Source: G963663525 sp963663525 (GTDB taxonomy: Bacteria > Myxococcota_A > SURF-8 > G963663525). Taken from it: a stretch of 64,000 nucleotides of DNA. The notes beneath the pieces are model-generated. The model saw nothing but the letters and a program-made list of their open reading frames with translations. It had not been told where the DNA came from and did no database searches. This document shows, piece by piece, positions 1 through 9,614 of the stretch (the stretch's first letter is position 1; each line of letters begins with the position of its first letter). The stretch is from positions 1,550,001-1,614,000 of the forward strand of contig CAXXHC010000003.1 in the NCBI GenBank assembly GCA_963663525.2. Direction: 5' to 3'. Both the position numbers and the translations under genes were made by a program.

Positions 1-3000
1 TCGCCGAAGTCGTCGTAGCCCTGATCCTGGCACTCGCAGCCATCGGAGTAGTCGCCGTTGGCGTCCACCCAACTGTCCAGGCACAGGCGGATTTCGCATT
101 CGCCCTCGGTGCATTCCGATACCGCGTGGTCGGCCTGGCAGGCGATGAGGCAGTCGCCGCAGTGGTCGATATCGTTTTGCAGGTCGATTTCACAGCCGTT
201 TCGACCGTCTTCGTCGCAGTTGTCGAAGCCTTCCGAGCATTCGTACACCATGCAATTTCCACTGAAACAATCGGCCCTTACGGTGTTCTGGAACACACAC
301 TCGTTGCCGCATTCCCCGCAGTTCTGCTCGTCGATGCGCACGTCCGATTCGCAGCCGTCCACGCCGTTTTCGTTGCAGTCCCGGTAGTAATCGGCGGCGC
401 ATTGTTCGATGTTGCATTCTCCATCGATGCAATGTCCCTGGGAGTTGTTGAATACGCACTGGATGCCGCAGCCGCCGCAGTTGCTCATGTTCGTGAGGAC
501 TTCCGTTTCGCAGCCGGATACGTTGTCTTTGCAGTCGGCCCAGCCCGCGTCGCAGAATTCGACGTGGCATTCGGCATCGATGCACTGACCCGTCTGCACG
601 TGCGGCAGTTCGTCGCAGCGGTTATTGCAGGAGTTGCAGTGGTTCGAGTTGCTGTTGAGGTCGGCCTCGCAGCCGTCCAGGGGATTCAAGTTGCAGTCCA
701 TGTAGCGGTTCGTATCATTCTGCACGCAGGAGTAGATTTCGCACAGTCCCTCGTTACAGACATACTGCTGGACATTGGGCCAGGCGTTGTAGGTGCAACG
801 GTTGTTGCAGGCTCCGCAGTGGTTTACGGTGGAAAGCGTATCCTGTTCGCAGCCGGTTCCGACCATCCCGTCGCAGTCGCCGTACCCGTGCTGGCAGTTG
901 TTGATGAGGCATTTGCGGCTCTGACAGAGATAGTCGTACACCGTATCGCTGTTGAAATAGTACATTTCGACGCAGTTGCGATCGCAGCCGCCGCAGTAGT
1001 CGGGGTTGGAGGTGAGGTCGGTTTCGCAGCCGTTGCCTCGGCTGCCGCCGCCGATGGGGATCTGGATCTCGTCGCAGTCCCCCCAATTGTCCTCGCAACG
1101 GTCGATAAAGCATTCGCTTTGCACGCAACGCGCCGAGGCGTGCTCGAAGGCGCAGCCGTTGTCGCATTCGCCGCAATGCTCGATCGTGTTGAGGCGTTCC
1201 TCGCAGCCGTCGGAGCCGGTGATGTCGGCGTTGTCGTTGCAATCGCCGTAGCCGCTGTTGCAGCCGGTAAACAGGCAGCCGCCTGACATGCATTCCGACG
1301 TGCCGTTCTGGACGACGCAACTGGTGTTGCATTCCCCGCAGTGACTGGAGCTTTCGAGAAGGTTGGTTTCGCAACCGTCCGAGCCTAAAATGTGGGCGTT
1401 GTTGTTGCAATCGCCCCAGTTTTCCTCGCATTCCACGAAGACGCAGGTTTTGTTTTCACATTGCGAGATGCCGTGAGGAATGGAACACTGGTTGTAACAG
1501 CGACCGCAATGGCTTGAATTCTGTGTAATGTCGATTTCGCAGCCGTCCGAGCCGGGCTCGGACATGTCGTCGTTGCAGTCCCGCCAGTTGACTTCGCAAC
1601 CCAGGAAAATGCAATTGGCTTCCACGCATTCTACATAGGCGTTGTCGCGCAGGCAGGATGTGTCGCAGTGTCCGCAATGCTCCGGATCGTAAGAGATTTC
1701 GGCCTCGCAGCCATCCTCGGATTCCCCGTTGCAGTCGGAATAGTCTTCGTCGCAGCGATAGCCGCACTCCACGCCGTCGCAGGTGGCCACCGCGTTGGCG
1801 GGAACCTCGCAAGGCGTGCAGGATGTGCCGCAGTGGTCCGGATCGCTGTTGGAGACGCATTGCTGGCCGCAGTTGTGGGTCTGGGAGGGGCATCCGTAGC
1901 CCTCTCCGACCAAATCGATGTTTTCGGCGCTCGTTCCATACCCCTCGCCAATGATGCGCAAGGACGCCTGGCTGGTTTCTTCATTCAAAGGCGTGAATAC
2001 GACGTCGAAAGCCAGGCTTTCTCCCGAGGTGTCGTGGTTGTCCAAAAGCACTGGAAATACGCGATCTTCCAGGCCGACGATCCCGAAACGGCTCGCCTGA
2101 GCGCCGGTGACTTCCACGGAAAGCACTTTTAACGAGCCGGTGCCCGTGTTGGTGACGACGAAATGCACCGGGGCGGATTGCGTGCCGATGATAATGCGAG
2201 AGAAATCAAGCGGTTCTTCGGGATTGGGGTCTACGTTCAGCGTCGGTTTCGTACCGTGACCCACAAGCGTGAACCGGTATTCTCGGGCGTTGGTCCCTCC
2301 GCAGTTGACCGGTTCGCCGCCGGAGGGATCGTTGGTGCACATCACCATCGTGGCTTGGTCGGGGATTTCGTCCTGGGTGGGTTCGTAAAAAACCTCGATG
2401 GTTTGCGATTCGCCGGGCGGTACGTCGAAGGCCAACGCATCGCGCGCCGAGCCTGGAACCACCCGGAAAGGTCCGCCGTCGTCCTGGAGGATCAGCAAAT
2501 CCAGCACTTCGAGATCGTAGGTGCCGTTGTTGGTGATCGTCAAGGTTTTCGAGGCTTCTTTATCGACGATGACCGCCCCGAAATCGAGGAGCGTTCCCGG
2601 TGGAGTGATTTCGAAAGAGGGGGCGATGCCGCTTCCGCTGAAGGTGATGTCGAATTCGTCGCCGGAGTCGTCGGAATAGACCGGCACGTGCTCCAGGTAT
2701 TCGTCGGCGAGTCGGGGGGTGAAATCGAACCATACCTGCTTGTAATTCTGGACTTCGAGCAGGAAGGGAAAGTCGTCGGGATCGGAAGGTGAAAAGACGG
2801 AATCCGTAGTGAAACCAAGGCCATAGACCGTTACCGGAGCCTCGCCCTCGTTTTCGAAGACCAAGGCTTCCTGATTGCTCGAACCCACCGGTGTGTCGTC
2901 GAAAGATCGGGAAGAAGGCCGCACCGTGAGGCGGGAAATCGTGCCGTAGCCCGAAAGGCCGACTGCTGTCTGCTGGGCGTAGTAATCGTTCGAGTACACG

Positions 3001-4211
3001 GTGAACGATCCTTCGTAGGCTCCCACATCGGAAGGATTGAAAGCTATTTTAAAGGTTTCTTCCTGGGAGGGCGTGAAAACCAATCCTCCAGTCGGAATGA
3101 CCAACGGGTCGCTGATGCGAAAGGCTCCTTCGCCATCGTCGGTGAGCGAAATTTCAGTAACGATCAGGTTTTCCTCGCCAATGTTTTTCAGCGTCACATC
3201 CAGAACGGTATCCTGATCGACCTTGACCCTCGCGAAATTCACCGGATTTTCGGTCACTTCCAGTTGTGCAATCGTGGCCATGCCCTTGAAAGCAATCTCT
3301 TTTCGCGTGTCGTCGATGTTGATATCCTCAGATTCAGGATCGTCGTTGACGATCGTCAGCGTGGTCTCGTGCAGTCCCGGCGATTGCGGCGAGAAACGGA
3401 AGCAGAGCGACTTGCTTTCATGGGGAAGAATTTGCAGGGGGAACGAAGGCAGATCCACGCCCTCGAATCCGCTATTTACCGTGGAATATTCGAGACTTAG
3501 AACATTGAGCACCATGTTTTCTTCGTTGGCGATCTCGTTGGTGACGGTCAGGCATTTTTCGTCGGAGCCACCCACGGGAACTTTTTCGAAATCGATGGAA
3601 TCCGGTTCGACGACGATGTTGGGAACGCCTTTATATTGGCTGAAAACGGGAATGTCCACCTTGCCTTTGAGCGGATCGCCGGAAAAATGGAACTGCAGCA
3701 GGCCTTCGTCCGCGCCTTCGTTGATGGGCGTATAGCGAATCGTAATCGGAAGCGTATCACCGGGATCGAGAACGACCTCTTCGGTCGGAGCATCGAGGAT
3801 CTGAAATTCAGCGGAGGAAGAATGGTCCAATTCTACAGTGATAATGCGGAGTTCCGAGTCTCCGATATTTCCCGCCGTGACGGTTTTGACGTCGCTTTTG
3901 CCCATGATGACCGCACCGAAGTTGATGAGGGTCTCGTCGATGGTGAACGAGCCTCCGGGGACTTCGCTGGGGGTTTCTTCGGTTTGGGTATCTTCGTCAG
4001 CATTGGGATTGGGATTGGTGGGAATGCAGTAGCCGCTCATACAGGTGTATCCCGGATCGCAATCGAAGGAGGTATCGCAGGGGGGGCCGATTTCGATATC
4101 GCCGAAATCCAAATCTCTGTCGCCGACGGTATCGACGAGGCTGGAGACATCCTCGCACGCGCAGAAAAGGAATAACGCCGCCCCAAGCAGTATCGTCCAA
4201 CACGTTTTCAC
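1..4211 (-). CDS. Giant surface lipoprotein: ASH-type repeats plus Cys-rich repeats (partial)
   Basis: This is the 5' part of a gene that leaves the window at base 1, so at least 1,403 residues are visible. I chose the GTG at 4211 because GAGG lies 6 nt upstream and the product begins with a clean lipoprotein signal (MKTCWTILLGAALFLFCAC, lipobox FLFCAC). After a short Cys motif (CDTSFDCDPGYTCMSGYC) and an acidic linker come repeated beta-sandwich segments, roughly residues 65-740, of the choice-of-anchor-D/ASH type (for example INFGAVIMGKSDVKTVTAGN). From about residue 765 to the window edge run Cys-rich units of about 45-60 residues with the pattern HCG-C-C...C-G-C...C-G-DC-DGCE. Similar repeats are known in myxobacterial surface proteins. 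The likely role is a surface or adhesive scaffold; no enzymatic motif is seen. The frame stays open to base 1. Confidence 0.85.
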   Translation of the reverse strand, partial: MKTCWTILLGAALFLFCACEDVSSLVDTVGDRDLDFGDIEIGPPCDTSFDCDPGYTCMSGYCIPTNPNPNADEDTQTEETPSEVPGGSFTIDETLINFGAVIMGKSDVKTVTAGNIGDSELRIITVELDHSSSAEFQILDAPTEEVVLDPGDTLPITIRYTPINEGADEGLLQFHFSGDPLKGKVDIPVFSQYKGVPNIVVEPDSIDFEKVPVGGSDEKCLTVTNEIANEENMVLNVLSLEYSTVNSGFEGVDLPSFPLQILPHESKSLCFRFSPQSPGLHETTLTIVNDDPESEDINIDDTRKEIAFKGMATIAQLEVTENPVNFARVKVDQDTVLDVTLKNIGEENLIVTEISLTDDGEGAFRISDPLVIPTGGLVFTPSQEETFKIAFNPSDVGAYEGSFTVYSNDYYAQQTAVGLSGYGTISRLTVRPSSRSFDDTPVGSSNQEALVFENEGEAPVTVYGLGFTTDSVFSPSDPDDFPFLLEVQNYKQVWFDFTPRLADEYLEHVPVYSDDSGDEFDITFSGSGIAPSFEITPPGTLLDFGAVIVDKEASKTLTITNNGTYDLEVLDLLILQDDGGPFRVVPGSARDALAFDVPPGESQTIEVFYEPTQDEIPDQATMVMCTNDPSGGEPVNCGGTNAREYRFTLVGHGTKPTLNVDPNPEEPLDFSRIIIGTQSAPVHFVVTNTGTGSLKVLSVEVTGAQASRFGIVGLEDRVFPVLLDNHDTSGESLAFDVVFTPLNEETSQASLRIIGEGYGTSAENIDLVGEGYGCPSQTHNCGQQCVSNSDPDHCGTSCTPCEVPANAVATCDGVECGYRCDEDYSDCNGESEDGCEAEISYDPEHCGHCDTSCLRDNAYVECVEANCIFLGCEVNWRDCNDDMSEPGSDGCEIDITQNSSHCGRCYNQCSIPHGISQCENKTCVFVECEENWGDCNNNAHILGSDGCETNLLESSSHCGECNTSCVVQNGTSECMSGGCLFTGCNSGYGDCNDNADITGSDGCEERLNTIEHCGECDNGCAFEHASARCVQSECFIDRCEDNWGDCDEIQIPIGGGSRGNGCETDLTSNPDYCGGCDRNCVEMYYFNSDTVYDYLCQSRKCLINNCQHGYGDCDGMVGTGCEQDTLSTVNHCGACNNRCTYNAWPNVQQYVCNEGLCEIYSCVQNDTNRYMDCNLNPLDGCEADLNSNSNHCNSCNNRCDELPHVQTGQCIDAECHVEFCDAGWADCKDNVSGCETEVLTNMSNCGGCGIQCVFNNSQGHCIDGECNIEQCAADYYRDCNENGVDGCESDVRIDEQNCGECGNECVFQNTVRADCFSGNCMVYECSEGFDNCDEDGRNGCEIDLQNDIDHCGDCLIACQADHAVSECTEGECEIRLCLDSWVDANGDYSDGCECQDQGYDDFG

Positions 4212-4483
4212 GTTGCACCTCGTTGTCGCAAAAAAAGAAATTTCCCGTTTCTTCAACGAATTACGTATCACTTAGTTGTTTTTGATTCGATGAATGTTCC
4301 AAGTTTTTCATATTAGACGTTTCAAAGGGGTGGCGCAATATCTATTTTATTTCCTGTTCGAGAACTTTTAGAAAATTACCAGTGATTTCAATCAGTTTTC
4401 GTTCTTTCCGGCATGTGAAGAGTCCCCGTTGCGTGGGATAAGTAAATAGACCCGGTGATATTGAAGCTTCCTTTTATTTGATT

Positions 4484-4578
4484 GTAGCGGCGAGGCGTAA
4501 GCCCGCCGAAAAGGGGAGGTGGAGGGTAAAAAGCAACGTACAAAAGTCGAAAACGGCGAGCTTACGCCTCGCCGCTAC
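4484..4578. repeat. Inverted-repeat element, family D
   Basis: Perfect 19-bp arms at 4484-4502 (GTAGCGGCGAGGCGTAAGC) and 4560-4578 flank a purine-rich centre. The left arm plus its CCGCCG extension recurs at 53367-53391, so this is a dispersed intergenic repeat and not a local terminator. Confidence 0.8.
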
Positions 4579-4809
4579 GAGAAAAGGAGGATTTTGCAAA
4601 AGCTGCAATATTTCATAATGTACTCAATATGCAAAGAATCTTCATCGCGTTGGGGAAACGGTGCAACCTTCGTTTTTTATGTCCCGATTTGAAAAAAAGC
4701 GCCGCAAAATGTGCAAAACATAAACGATTTCAGATGTTTTCGAGGGCGGACATTAAAATAGTGCAAAATCTGTTTTTCCGTTTGAAACCTCAAAAAAGGG
4801 AGGATGAAT

Positions 4810-4914
4810 GTAGGGACGGGTGAAAGGAGCATAGCGACTGTAACCCCCCGTTCTGACAGAGTTTTTCGGTTTTTGGGGAGCTCCGTTCACTTTGTTCACT
4901 ACACTCGCCCCTAC
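4810..4914. repeat. Inverted-repeat element, family G
   Basis: The ends are imperfect inverted repeats, GTAGGGACGGGTG at 4810-4822 and CACTCGCCCCTAC at 4902-4914, which makes this look like a miniature element. No second copy was noticed in the window. Confidence 0.5.
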
Positions 4915-4998
4915 GTTTTTTCTCCTAGGAATAAGCTTTTACAATGTTTCGCACTCATTTAATTTCCGCCCTATTTTCGATAAAACTGGCATGAATCC

Positions 4999-5027
4999 TT
5001 TACCGATTTCCCGAAATGCCGCATAAT
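4999..5027 (+). promoter_or_regulatory. Candidate sigma70 promoter for the S8 protease gene
   Basis: TTTACC at 4999-5004 and CATAAT at 5022-5027 are separated by exactly 17 nt. The start codon at 5099 lies about 70 nt downstream of the -10 element. Confidence 0.5.
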
Positions 5028-5098
5028 GTGCCCGGATTTTTCACGAAGATTGCGCCTTGGGCGCGCTCAAAACCTTGACGGTCGAATGAGAGGACAGG

Positions 5099-7921
5099 AT
5101 GAAAACGTACATCGTTTTATTCGTGTGGATTATTGTGCTGGCATTTGCCGGATGCGGCGGAGGTGACTCCAGCGGAACTTCCGACCCCCAGGGGGACCAG
5201 GAAGTCCAGGAAAACACCGAAAACACGGGTGATGAAGACCTCGTGGAAGAGGACGAGCCCCTCCCGGCGGATGAGGAATCGATGGTTCCCGGAGACGAGG
5301 AAGTCGCCGAGGAGACGCCGGAAGCCGAAGAGGAAGTGATCGAGCAGGAGGAGGAAATCGAAGAGGAAACGGATCTTCCTCCCCGGCGGGGTAGCGTGGA
5401 CGACCTGCCGACGGATTCGATAAGTTGCTTCGATGCGTGCACGAAGATGGACGAATGCGGCCACCTGAACGCCGAACCGCTCGAAAGCCTGGATGCCTGC
5501 ATATTCTTGTGCGAGGACTCCGACAACCTGCCGTTTTTCGGGGATGCGCAGTCCAACGAATATTTCCAGCGCTGTGCCAGCGTCGAAGACGACTGCGACG
5601 CGATCGAATACTGCGGCGACTGGCTGTACGATCCGCGCACCTACACCGCTTGCTGGGCGGTGGGAGAATGCCTGGGTGCGTACCTCGGAAAAACCGAAAC
5701 CTCTCGTCTTTATGCCATGTTGGCTCCGGAAGGCATGACGCCTGCGCCGTCGCACGTGGTGGCGCGCAAGCGTGTTTCGATGGACCTTCGGCAGATGCTC
5801 GATGAGTACGGCGTGGATGCGCAGGTCGAATCGAATGGCCGTTACGTGCGGTTGCGTTTTATGGATTACGTGTCCGAAGCGGCGGCCAAGGCGCTGGAAC
5901 GCCAACTGGAGGTTCTGCCGACGTATCAAAACGCCTGGGGCGTCGTGGTGGCGGCGACGGAGCGGGTGATCGTCCAAAGCGACGCTGCCAACGACACGGA
6001 ACGGGACAAAGCTCTGGCCGGTGTCGGCCTGGATGAGGTCGAAACTTTACATTGGACCGACCGTCTGTACGCCTATGCGAAAACGCCCGGCCAGGCGCTT
6101 GGCGCACTGAAAAAGCTGCGAAAAGACACACGTTTTAAAGCGAATATGGACTGGGTGAGGTTCTACGAAGCCTACGACACTCCGGACGATCCCCTGTATC
6201 CTCAGCAATGGCACCTTCACAACACCGGTGAAAACGAGTCGGTGAAGTACGCGGACGCTCGCGTGTGGGAAGCCTGGGTCGAGACGGTGGGTTCGTCGGA
6301 TGTGGTCGTCGGGGTCAACGACGACGGTTGCGACCTCAACCACGAGGAATTCGATGGAAAAATGGCCGATACCTACGACTTCCCGGACGATTGGGAAAGT
6401 CGTCTGGACGGTACGAGCGGCTTCGGCGGGCACGGCACCTGCGTGGCGGGCGTCGCCGCTGCACAAGGTTTCAATGCGCTCGGTGGCGTGGGCGTCTGCC
6501 CCAATTGCGGCTTGCGTTGCTCGTGGACCATCGACACCGAGGATTCCATCGCTTCCGGCCTGACCGACGCCGAAATCGCCGAAAAATTCACTTGGCACAC
6601 CGACCAGGGAACGGCAGTCGTCAACAACAGTTGGGGCCCGTGGGGCGGCGATCCTGGCGTGGCCGGGGATACGCCCGGGATTCAGCCGATACCTGACATT
6701 GTGGAGGAAGCCTTCGAGTACGCCGAGTCTACGGGGCGCGGAAACAAAGGCATGGTGATCGTTTTCGCCTCCGGCAATTCCAACGAAGACGTGGCCGCCT
6801 CGCCGCTGGCCAACTACGAGAACAGCGTGGCGGTCGCCGCCGTGGACGATCAGGGGCTGAAATCGTTCTACTCCAACTGGGGCGAAGGCATCGACATTGC
6901 CGCGCCCTCCAATGGCGGCATGAACGGCATCGTCACCGCATCTCCGTCGGGGACCGAGATCGACATTCCCGGATATCCCGGATATACGAAGAGTTTCGGA
7001 GGCACGAGTTCGGCCTCTCCCTTCGTGTCCGGCGTCGTGGGACTGATTATTTCCGCCAACCCGGAACTGACCGCCGCCCAGGTGCGGGACATCCTCAAGC
7101 GCTCGGCCCGCAAAATCGATCCACTCAACGGAGAGTGGGACGACAACGGCCACAGCATCTATTACGGCTGGGGCATGGTGGATGCCTACGTGGCGGTGAA
7201 AATGGCCGCCGATGCCACGAATTGCGCGACGCGCGAGGACTGTTTGAGTTACACCGATCGCTGCACCACGAGACGTGACGGAACCTGCGAACGAGCGGTG
7301 TGCGAGGAATGCGCGAACGACGGTCAGTGCGCCTCCGGCCACTGCCAGGCGTTGATCGAGTTGGGAATGCAGATCTGTGTCGAAACCTGCGCCAACGGCG
7401 AAACCTGCTCCAGCGGCCTGTTCTGCCTGGGCGGCGTCTGCCTGCCGCCGAACGGCTTCCGCACCTATTGCAACATGTGTGAAACCGAGGAAAGCGCGGA
7501 GTGCAACGGACGCGACAACGATTGCGACGGCACCGTGGACAAAGCCGGTTGCACCCTGTGTCACGATGACACGGCCTGCGAAGACGACACCCACTGTGCG
7601 TATTCCATGTTCGATGGTGAGCGCATCTGCCGTACCGAATGCGCAACCGCATCCGATTGTCCGCAGGGAACCTCGGGACTGCCTTCGAGCTGCGTGGTTC
7701 CCACCTACCGGTACGGCCAGGATGAAGGCGAGGATATGATCTGCCTGATCGGAATTCCTCCCACACGCCTGGAATGGGACGAGGTTTGCGGCGCGGGATT
7801 GTCCGGGCGGGACGACCAGAGCATCGATACCGTTACCGGATGTGTCGAAGGCTACATCAACGGCAACCAGGTGAACTGCATGGGAATTGTCATGAACTGC
7901 CTGATGTCGATGATGCGCTGA
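5099..7921 (+). CDS. Secreted subtilisin/kexin-like S8 serine protease lipoprotein
   Basis: A 940-residue exported protease with a lipoprotein signal (MKTYIVLFVWIIVLAFAGC), then a Glu/Asp-rich linker to about residue 98. Residues 109-190 hold an eight-Cys module (C-x3-C-x5-C-x13-C-x3-C-x20-C-x6-C-x5-C) shared with the products at 42421 and 42845. The S8 domain begins near the kexin-like phrase DDPLYPQQWHLHNTG. The catalytic triad is visible: D408 (GVNDDGCD), H445 (GGHGTCVAG) and S637 (GGTSSASP), with oxyanion N560 (ASGN). The C-terminal 230 residues are Cys-rich and include CNGRDNDCDGTVDKAGC, a MopE-like acidic motif. The RBS GAGAGGACAGG immediately precedes ATG. It is expected to act at the cell surface; the substrate is unknown. 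Confidence 0.92.
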   Translation: MKTYIVLFVWIIVLAFAGCGGGDSSGTSDPQGDQEVQENTENTGDEDLVEEDEPLPADEESMVPGDEEVAEETPEAEEEVIEQEEEIEEETDLPPRRGSVDDLPTDSISCFDACTKMDECGHLNAEPLESLDACIFLCEDSDNLPFFGDAQSNEYFQRCASVEDDCDAIEYCGDWLYDPRTYTACWAVGECLGAYLGKTETSRLYAMLAPEGMTPAPSHVVARKRVSMDLRQMLDEYGVDAQVESNGRYVRLRFMDYVSEAAAKALERQLEVLPTYQNAWGVVVAATERVIVQSDAANDTERDKALAGVGLDEVETLHWTDRLYAYAKTPGQALGALKKLRKDTRFKANMDWVRFYEAYDTPDDPLYPQQWHLHNTGENESVKYADARVWEAWVETVGSSDVVVGVNDDGCDLNHEEFDGKMADTYDFPDDWESRLDGTSGFGGHGTCVAGVAAAQGFNALGGVGVCPNCGLRCSWTIDTEDSIASGLTDAEIAEKFTWHTDQGTAVVNNSWGPWGGDPGVAGDTPGIQPIPDIVEEAFEYAESTGRGNKGMVIVFASGNSNEDVAASPLANYENSVAVAAVDDQGLKSFYSNWGEGIDIAAPSNGGMNGIVTASPSGTEIDIPGYPGYTKSFGGTSSASPFVSGVVGLIISANPELTAAQVRDILKRSARKIDPLNGEWDDNGHSIYYGWGMVDAYVAVKMAADATNCATREDCLSYTDRCTTRRDGTCERAVCEECANDGQCASGHCQALIELGMQICVETCANGETCSSGLFCLGGVCLPPNGFRTYCNMCETEESAECNGRDNDCDGTVDKAGCTLCHDDTACEDDTHCAYSMFDGERICRTECATASDCPQGTSGLPSSCVVPTYRYGQDEGEDMICLIGIPPTRLEWDEVCGAGLSGRDDQSIDTVTGCVEGYINGNQVNCMGIVMNCLMSMMR

Positions 7922-7944
7922 AAGCCGCTTTTTAAAGACGATTC

Positions 7945-7975
7945 CGAACGCCCCCTTCACGGGGGCGTTCGCTTT
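7945..7975 (+). terminator. Rho-independent terminator after the S8 protease gene
   Basis: An 11-bp perfect GC-rich stem (CGAACGCCCCC / GGGGGCGTTCG) with a 5-nt loop, followed by CTTTC, lies 24 nt after the stop codon. The T-run is short. Confidence 0.7.
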
Positions 7976-8243
7976 CTAACCTGGGATCGGGTGCTGCGTT
8001 CATTGCAAAAACGGTGTAAATCCTTGAAAATTCAGGAGGGTTGCATCATTTATCCCGGTATTGGAAGATGCAACTTCCGGGGAAGGATGGAAAATCGAAG
8101 TTTGGAATAAGTTTCGCGGTTGTACGGTTTGATAATTTGGAGAGAAACAGGCAAAATCGTTTTCGGTGGTGCGTTGATTCCGGCTTTCGGAAAAGACGCA
8201 CCCTGATATAGCGGTTTTTACTTGGTTTTGGCGTTCATTTTTC

Positions 8244-8282
8244 GCGGGCGGGTGGCATGGGCCAACCGCAGGTTGCCCATGG
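8244..8282. repeat. Hairpin repeat, family A (solo copy)
   Basis: It begins GGGTGGCATGGGCCA and folds back through GGTTGCCCATG. The same end sequence is found at 22426-22606, 22662-22845 and 24013-24053. Confidence 0.75.
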
Positions 8283-8399
8283 ATATCGTTCGTACACGGG
8301 CAAGCGAACGTTTCACGTCGCTTGGTCTGTGCCACCCTTTTCCAGGGGTTTCGATCGCTAAAATCAAAAAAAACTGGTACTTACAACCTAAGGTTTCTC

Positions 8400-8495
8400 G
8401 CCGTTCACCCTGAGTGATTTCACGAAGTGAAATTGTATCGAAGGGTCCCTCGATACGGCGACTTACGTCGCCTACTCGGGATGAGCGTAGATGAT
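8400..8495. repeat. Palindromic intergenic repeat, family F
   Basis: A run of short palindromes (TTTCACGAAGTGAAA, GGCGACTTACGTCGCC) around the phrase TCGAAGGGTCCCTCGA. The style matches CCCTGAG..TCGAAGGG repeats found between genes in many bacteria. Only one copy is seen here. Confidence 0.45.
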
Positions 8496-8582
8496 TTAGC
8501 TCGGTAGACATCTGGCATGTTTTAGGTGCCGGGTTAATAAGAACCACTCTACATGGTAGGTTCGGAGGTTCGAAGAAAAGCC

Positions 8583-9530
8583 ATGAAAAAGGACTGGCTC
8601 GAAAAATCGAAAACCTGTGGAATGTCGGGCCTTTTGCTTGTATTCCTGATCGTGGCGAGTGCCTGCTCGGACCGTGCGTCGTCGCCTTCGAAAGCGGGAA
8701 CGTCGAGTGAAAACGGGGTCAAAACGGCGAAAACGACGGTTTCCGGAACGAATGGGAAAGAGACCCTAAACACCTCGGAAATCGAAATGGTTCGTATCGA
8801 ACCCGGATCTTTCAAGATGGGAACGGTGCTGCCAGGGCGGTATTCCACGCCGATGGAACGACCGCATCCGGTGGTTCTCGAAAAACCGTTTCGGATGGCC
8901 AAATCGGAGGTGACGCAGGGCCAGTGGAAAGCGGTGATGGGAAGCAACCCGAGCCGCTTCACACAGTGTGGGGATCGCTGCCCCGTGGAGAGCGTAACCT
9001 GGTTCGAGGCCATTGACTTTTGCAACCGACTTTCCAAAAAGCAAGGACTTTCGGTATGTTACGAAGGAAAAGGAGAGTTGACGAAGCTCGTTCCCGATTG
9101 CGAGGGATACAGGCTCCCTACGGAAGAAGAATGGGAGTACGCCGCCCGTGCCGGGACGAAGGCGCTTTTCTATACCGGCAATTGTCTTGGCGCCGACCAG
9201 GCGAATTTCAACGCCACGTTCGCCGTTCCGCACTGCGAAAAAGGAGTGTATCGCGAAAAGACGGTTGAAGTGGGCGGTTTTCCACCCAATCCGTGGGGAT
9301 TGTTCGACATCTCCGGCAACGTGCAGGAATGGACCTGGGATCGCTACCTGCCTTATCCCAAAGAAGGGGAGGAGCAGGACGATACGTTGATTTTAAACGC
9401 GCATCGAACGGTGCGCGGCTGCGGATGGCGAAACGGCATGGGAGCGTGTCGGCTGGCGGTGAGGGAAGGGTACACCCCGGTTTATCGAAGTGATAACATA
9501 GGGTTGCGTCTGGCAAGATCGGCGAAGTAA
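8583..9530 (+). CDS. SUMF1/FGE-domain lipoprotein
   Basis: 315 residues. I chose the ATG at 8583 because it begins a lipoprotein signal (MKKDWLEKSKTCGMSGLLLVFLIVASAC) with GGAGG upstream. An ATG at 8553 would add ten residues and has no ribosome-binding site. After a low-complexity linker, the formylglycine-generating-enzyme (SUMF1) fold runs from about residue 60 to the end: MVRIEPGSFKMGT, EVTQGQWKAVMG, PVESVTWFEAIDFCNRLS, YRLPTEEEWEYAARAG, GLFDISGNVQEWTWD, VRGCGWRNG and GLRLAR. The paired Cys of true formylglycine-generating enzymes is not evident, so this is probably one of the many non-FGE members of the fold. Substrate and partner are unknown. Confidence 0.85.
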   Translation: MKKDWLEKSKTCGMSGLLLVFLIVASACSDRASSPSKAGTSSENGVKTAKTTVSGTNGKETLNTSEIEMVRIEPGSFKMGTVLPGRYSTPMERPHPVVLEKPFRMAKSEVTQGQWKAVMGSNPSRFTQCGDRCPVESVTWFEAIDFCNRLSKKQGLSVCYEGKGELTKLVPDCEGYRLPTEEEWEYAARAGTKALFYTGNCLGADQANFNATFAVPHCEKGVYREKTVEVGGFPPNPWGLFDISGNVQEWTWDRYLPYPKEGEEQDDTLILNAHRTVRGCGWRNGMGACRLAVREGYTPVYRSDNIGLRLARSAK

Positions 9531-9549
9531 ATTCGTGTGGCGTCGCTTC

Positions 9550-9578
9550 TTGCCGCGACGCCTGCAAGCGGGTATAAA
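9550..9578 (+). promoter_or_regulatory. Candidate sigma70 promoter for the 9615 membrane cluster
   Basis: TTGCCG at 9550-9555, a 17-nt spacer, and TATAAA at 9573-9578. The start codon at 9615 is 36 nt downstream of the -10 element. Confidence 0.6.
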
Positions 9579-9614
9579 AAACTGTCGCGCAACGGTTGAG
9601 AGGGAGGAAAGGGT

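Larger units (their letters stand above)
4212..5098. other. Long divergent intergenic region with repeats
   Basis: About 890 bp lie between the minus-strand giant lipoprotein gene and the plus-strand protease gene. I see no convincing gene. The region is more AT-rich than its flanks and holds two inverted-repeat elements (4484-4578 and 4810-4914), several scattered TGCAAAA words between 4590 and 4770, and a candidate promoter for the downstream gene at 4999-5027. A short open frame at 4629-4823 has no recognisable features or ribosome-binding site. Confidence 0.6.
7976..8552. other. Intergenic region with repeat sequences
   Basis: No gene is recognised. The region contains the hairpin repeat at 8244-8282 (family A) and another repeat-like block at 8400-8495. 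Its base composition is closer to AT-rich than that of the neighbouring genes. Confidence 0.5.

Noticed and set aside
126..1286. Long plus-strand open frame opposite the giant lipoprotein gene
   Set aside because: The minus-strand frame has a lipoprotein signal, a ribosome-binding site and regular Cys repeats. The plus-strand product is a low-complexity Val/Ala-rich translation of those Cys codons, as expected for a mirror of repeated codons.
4629..4823. Short open frame in the first long intergenic region
   Set aside because: No ribosome-binding site, no recognisable motif, and it overlaps an inverted-repeat element.
6047..7960. Long minus-strand open frame over the S8 protease gene
   Set aside because: It lies opposite the full catalytic domain of a recognised protease and has no independent support.
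8553..8582. Earlier start for the SUMF1-like lipoprotein
   Set aside because: The ATG at 8553 has no ribosome-binding site and would place ten charged residues before the signal peptide.
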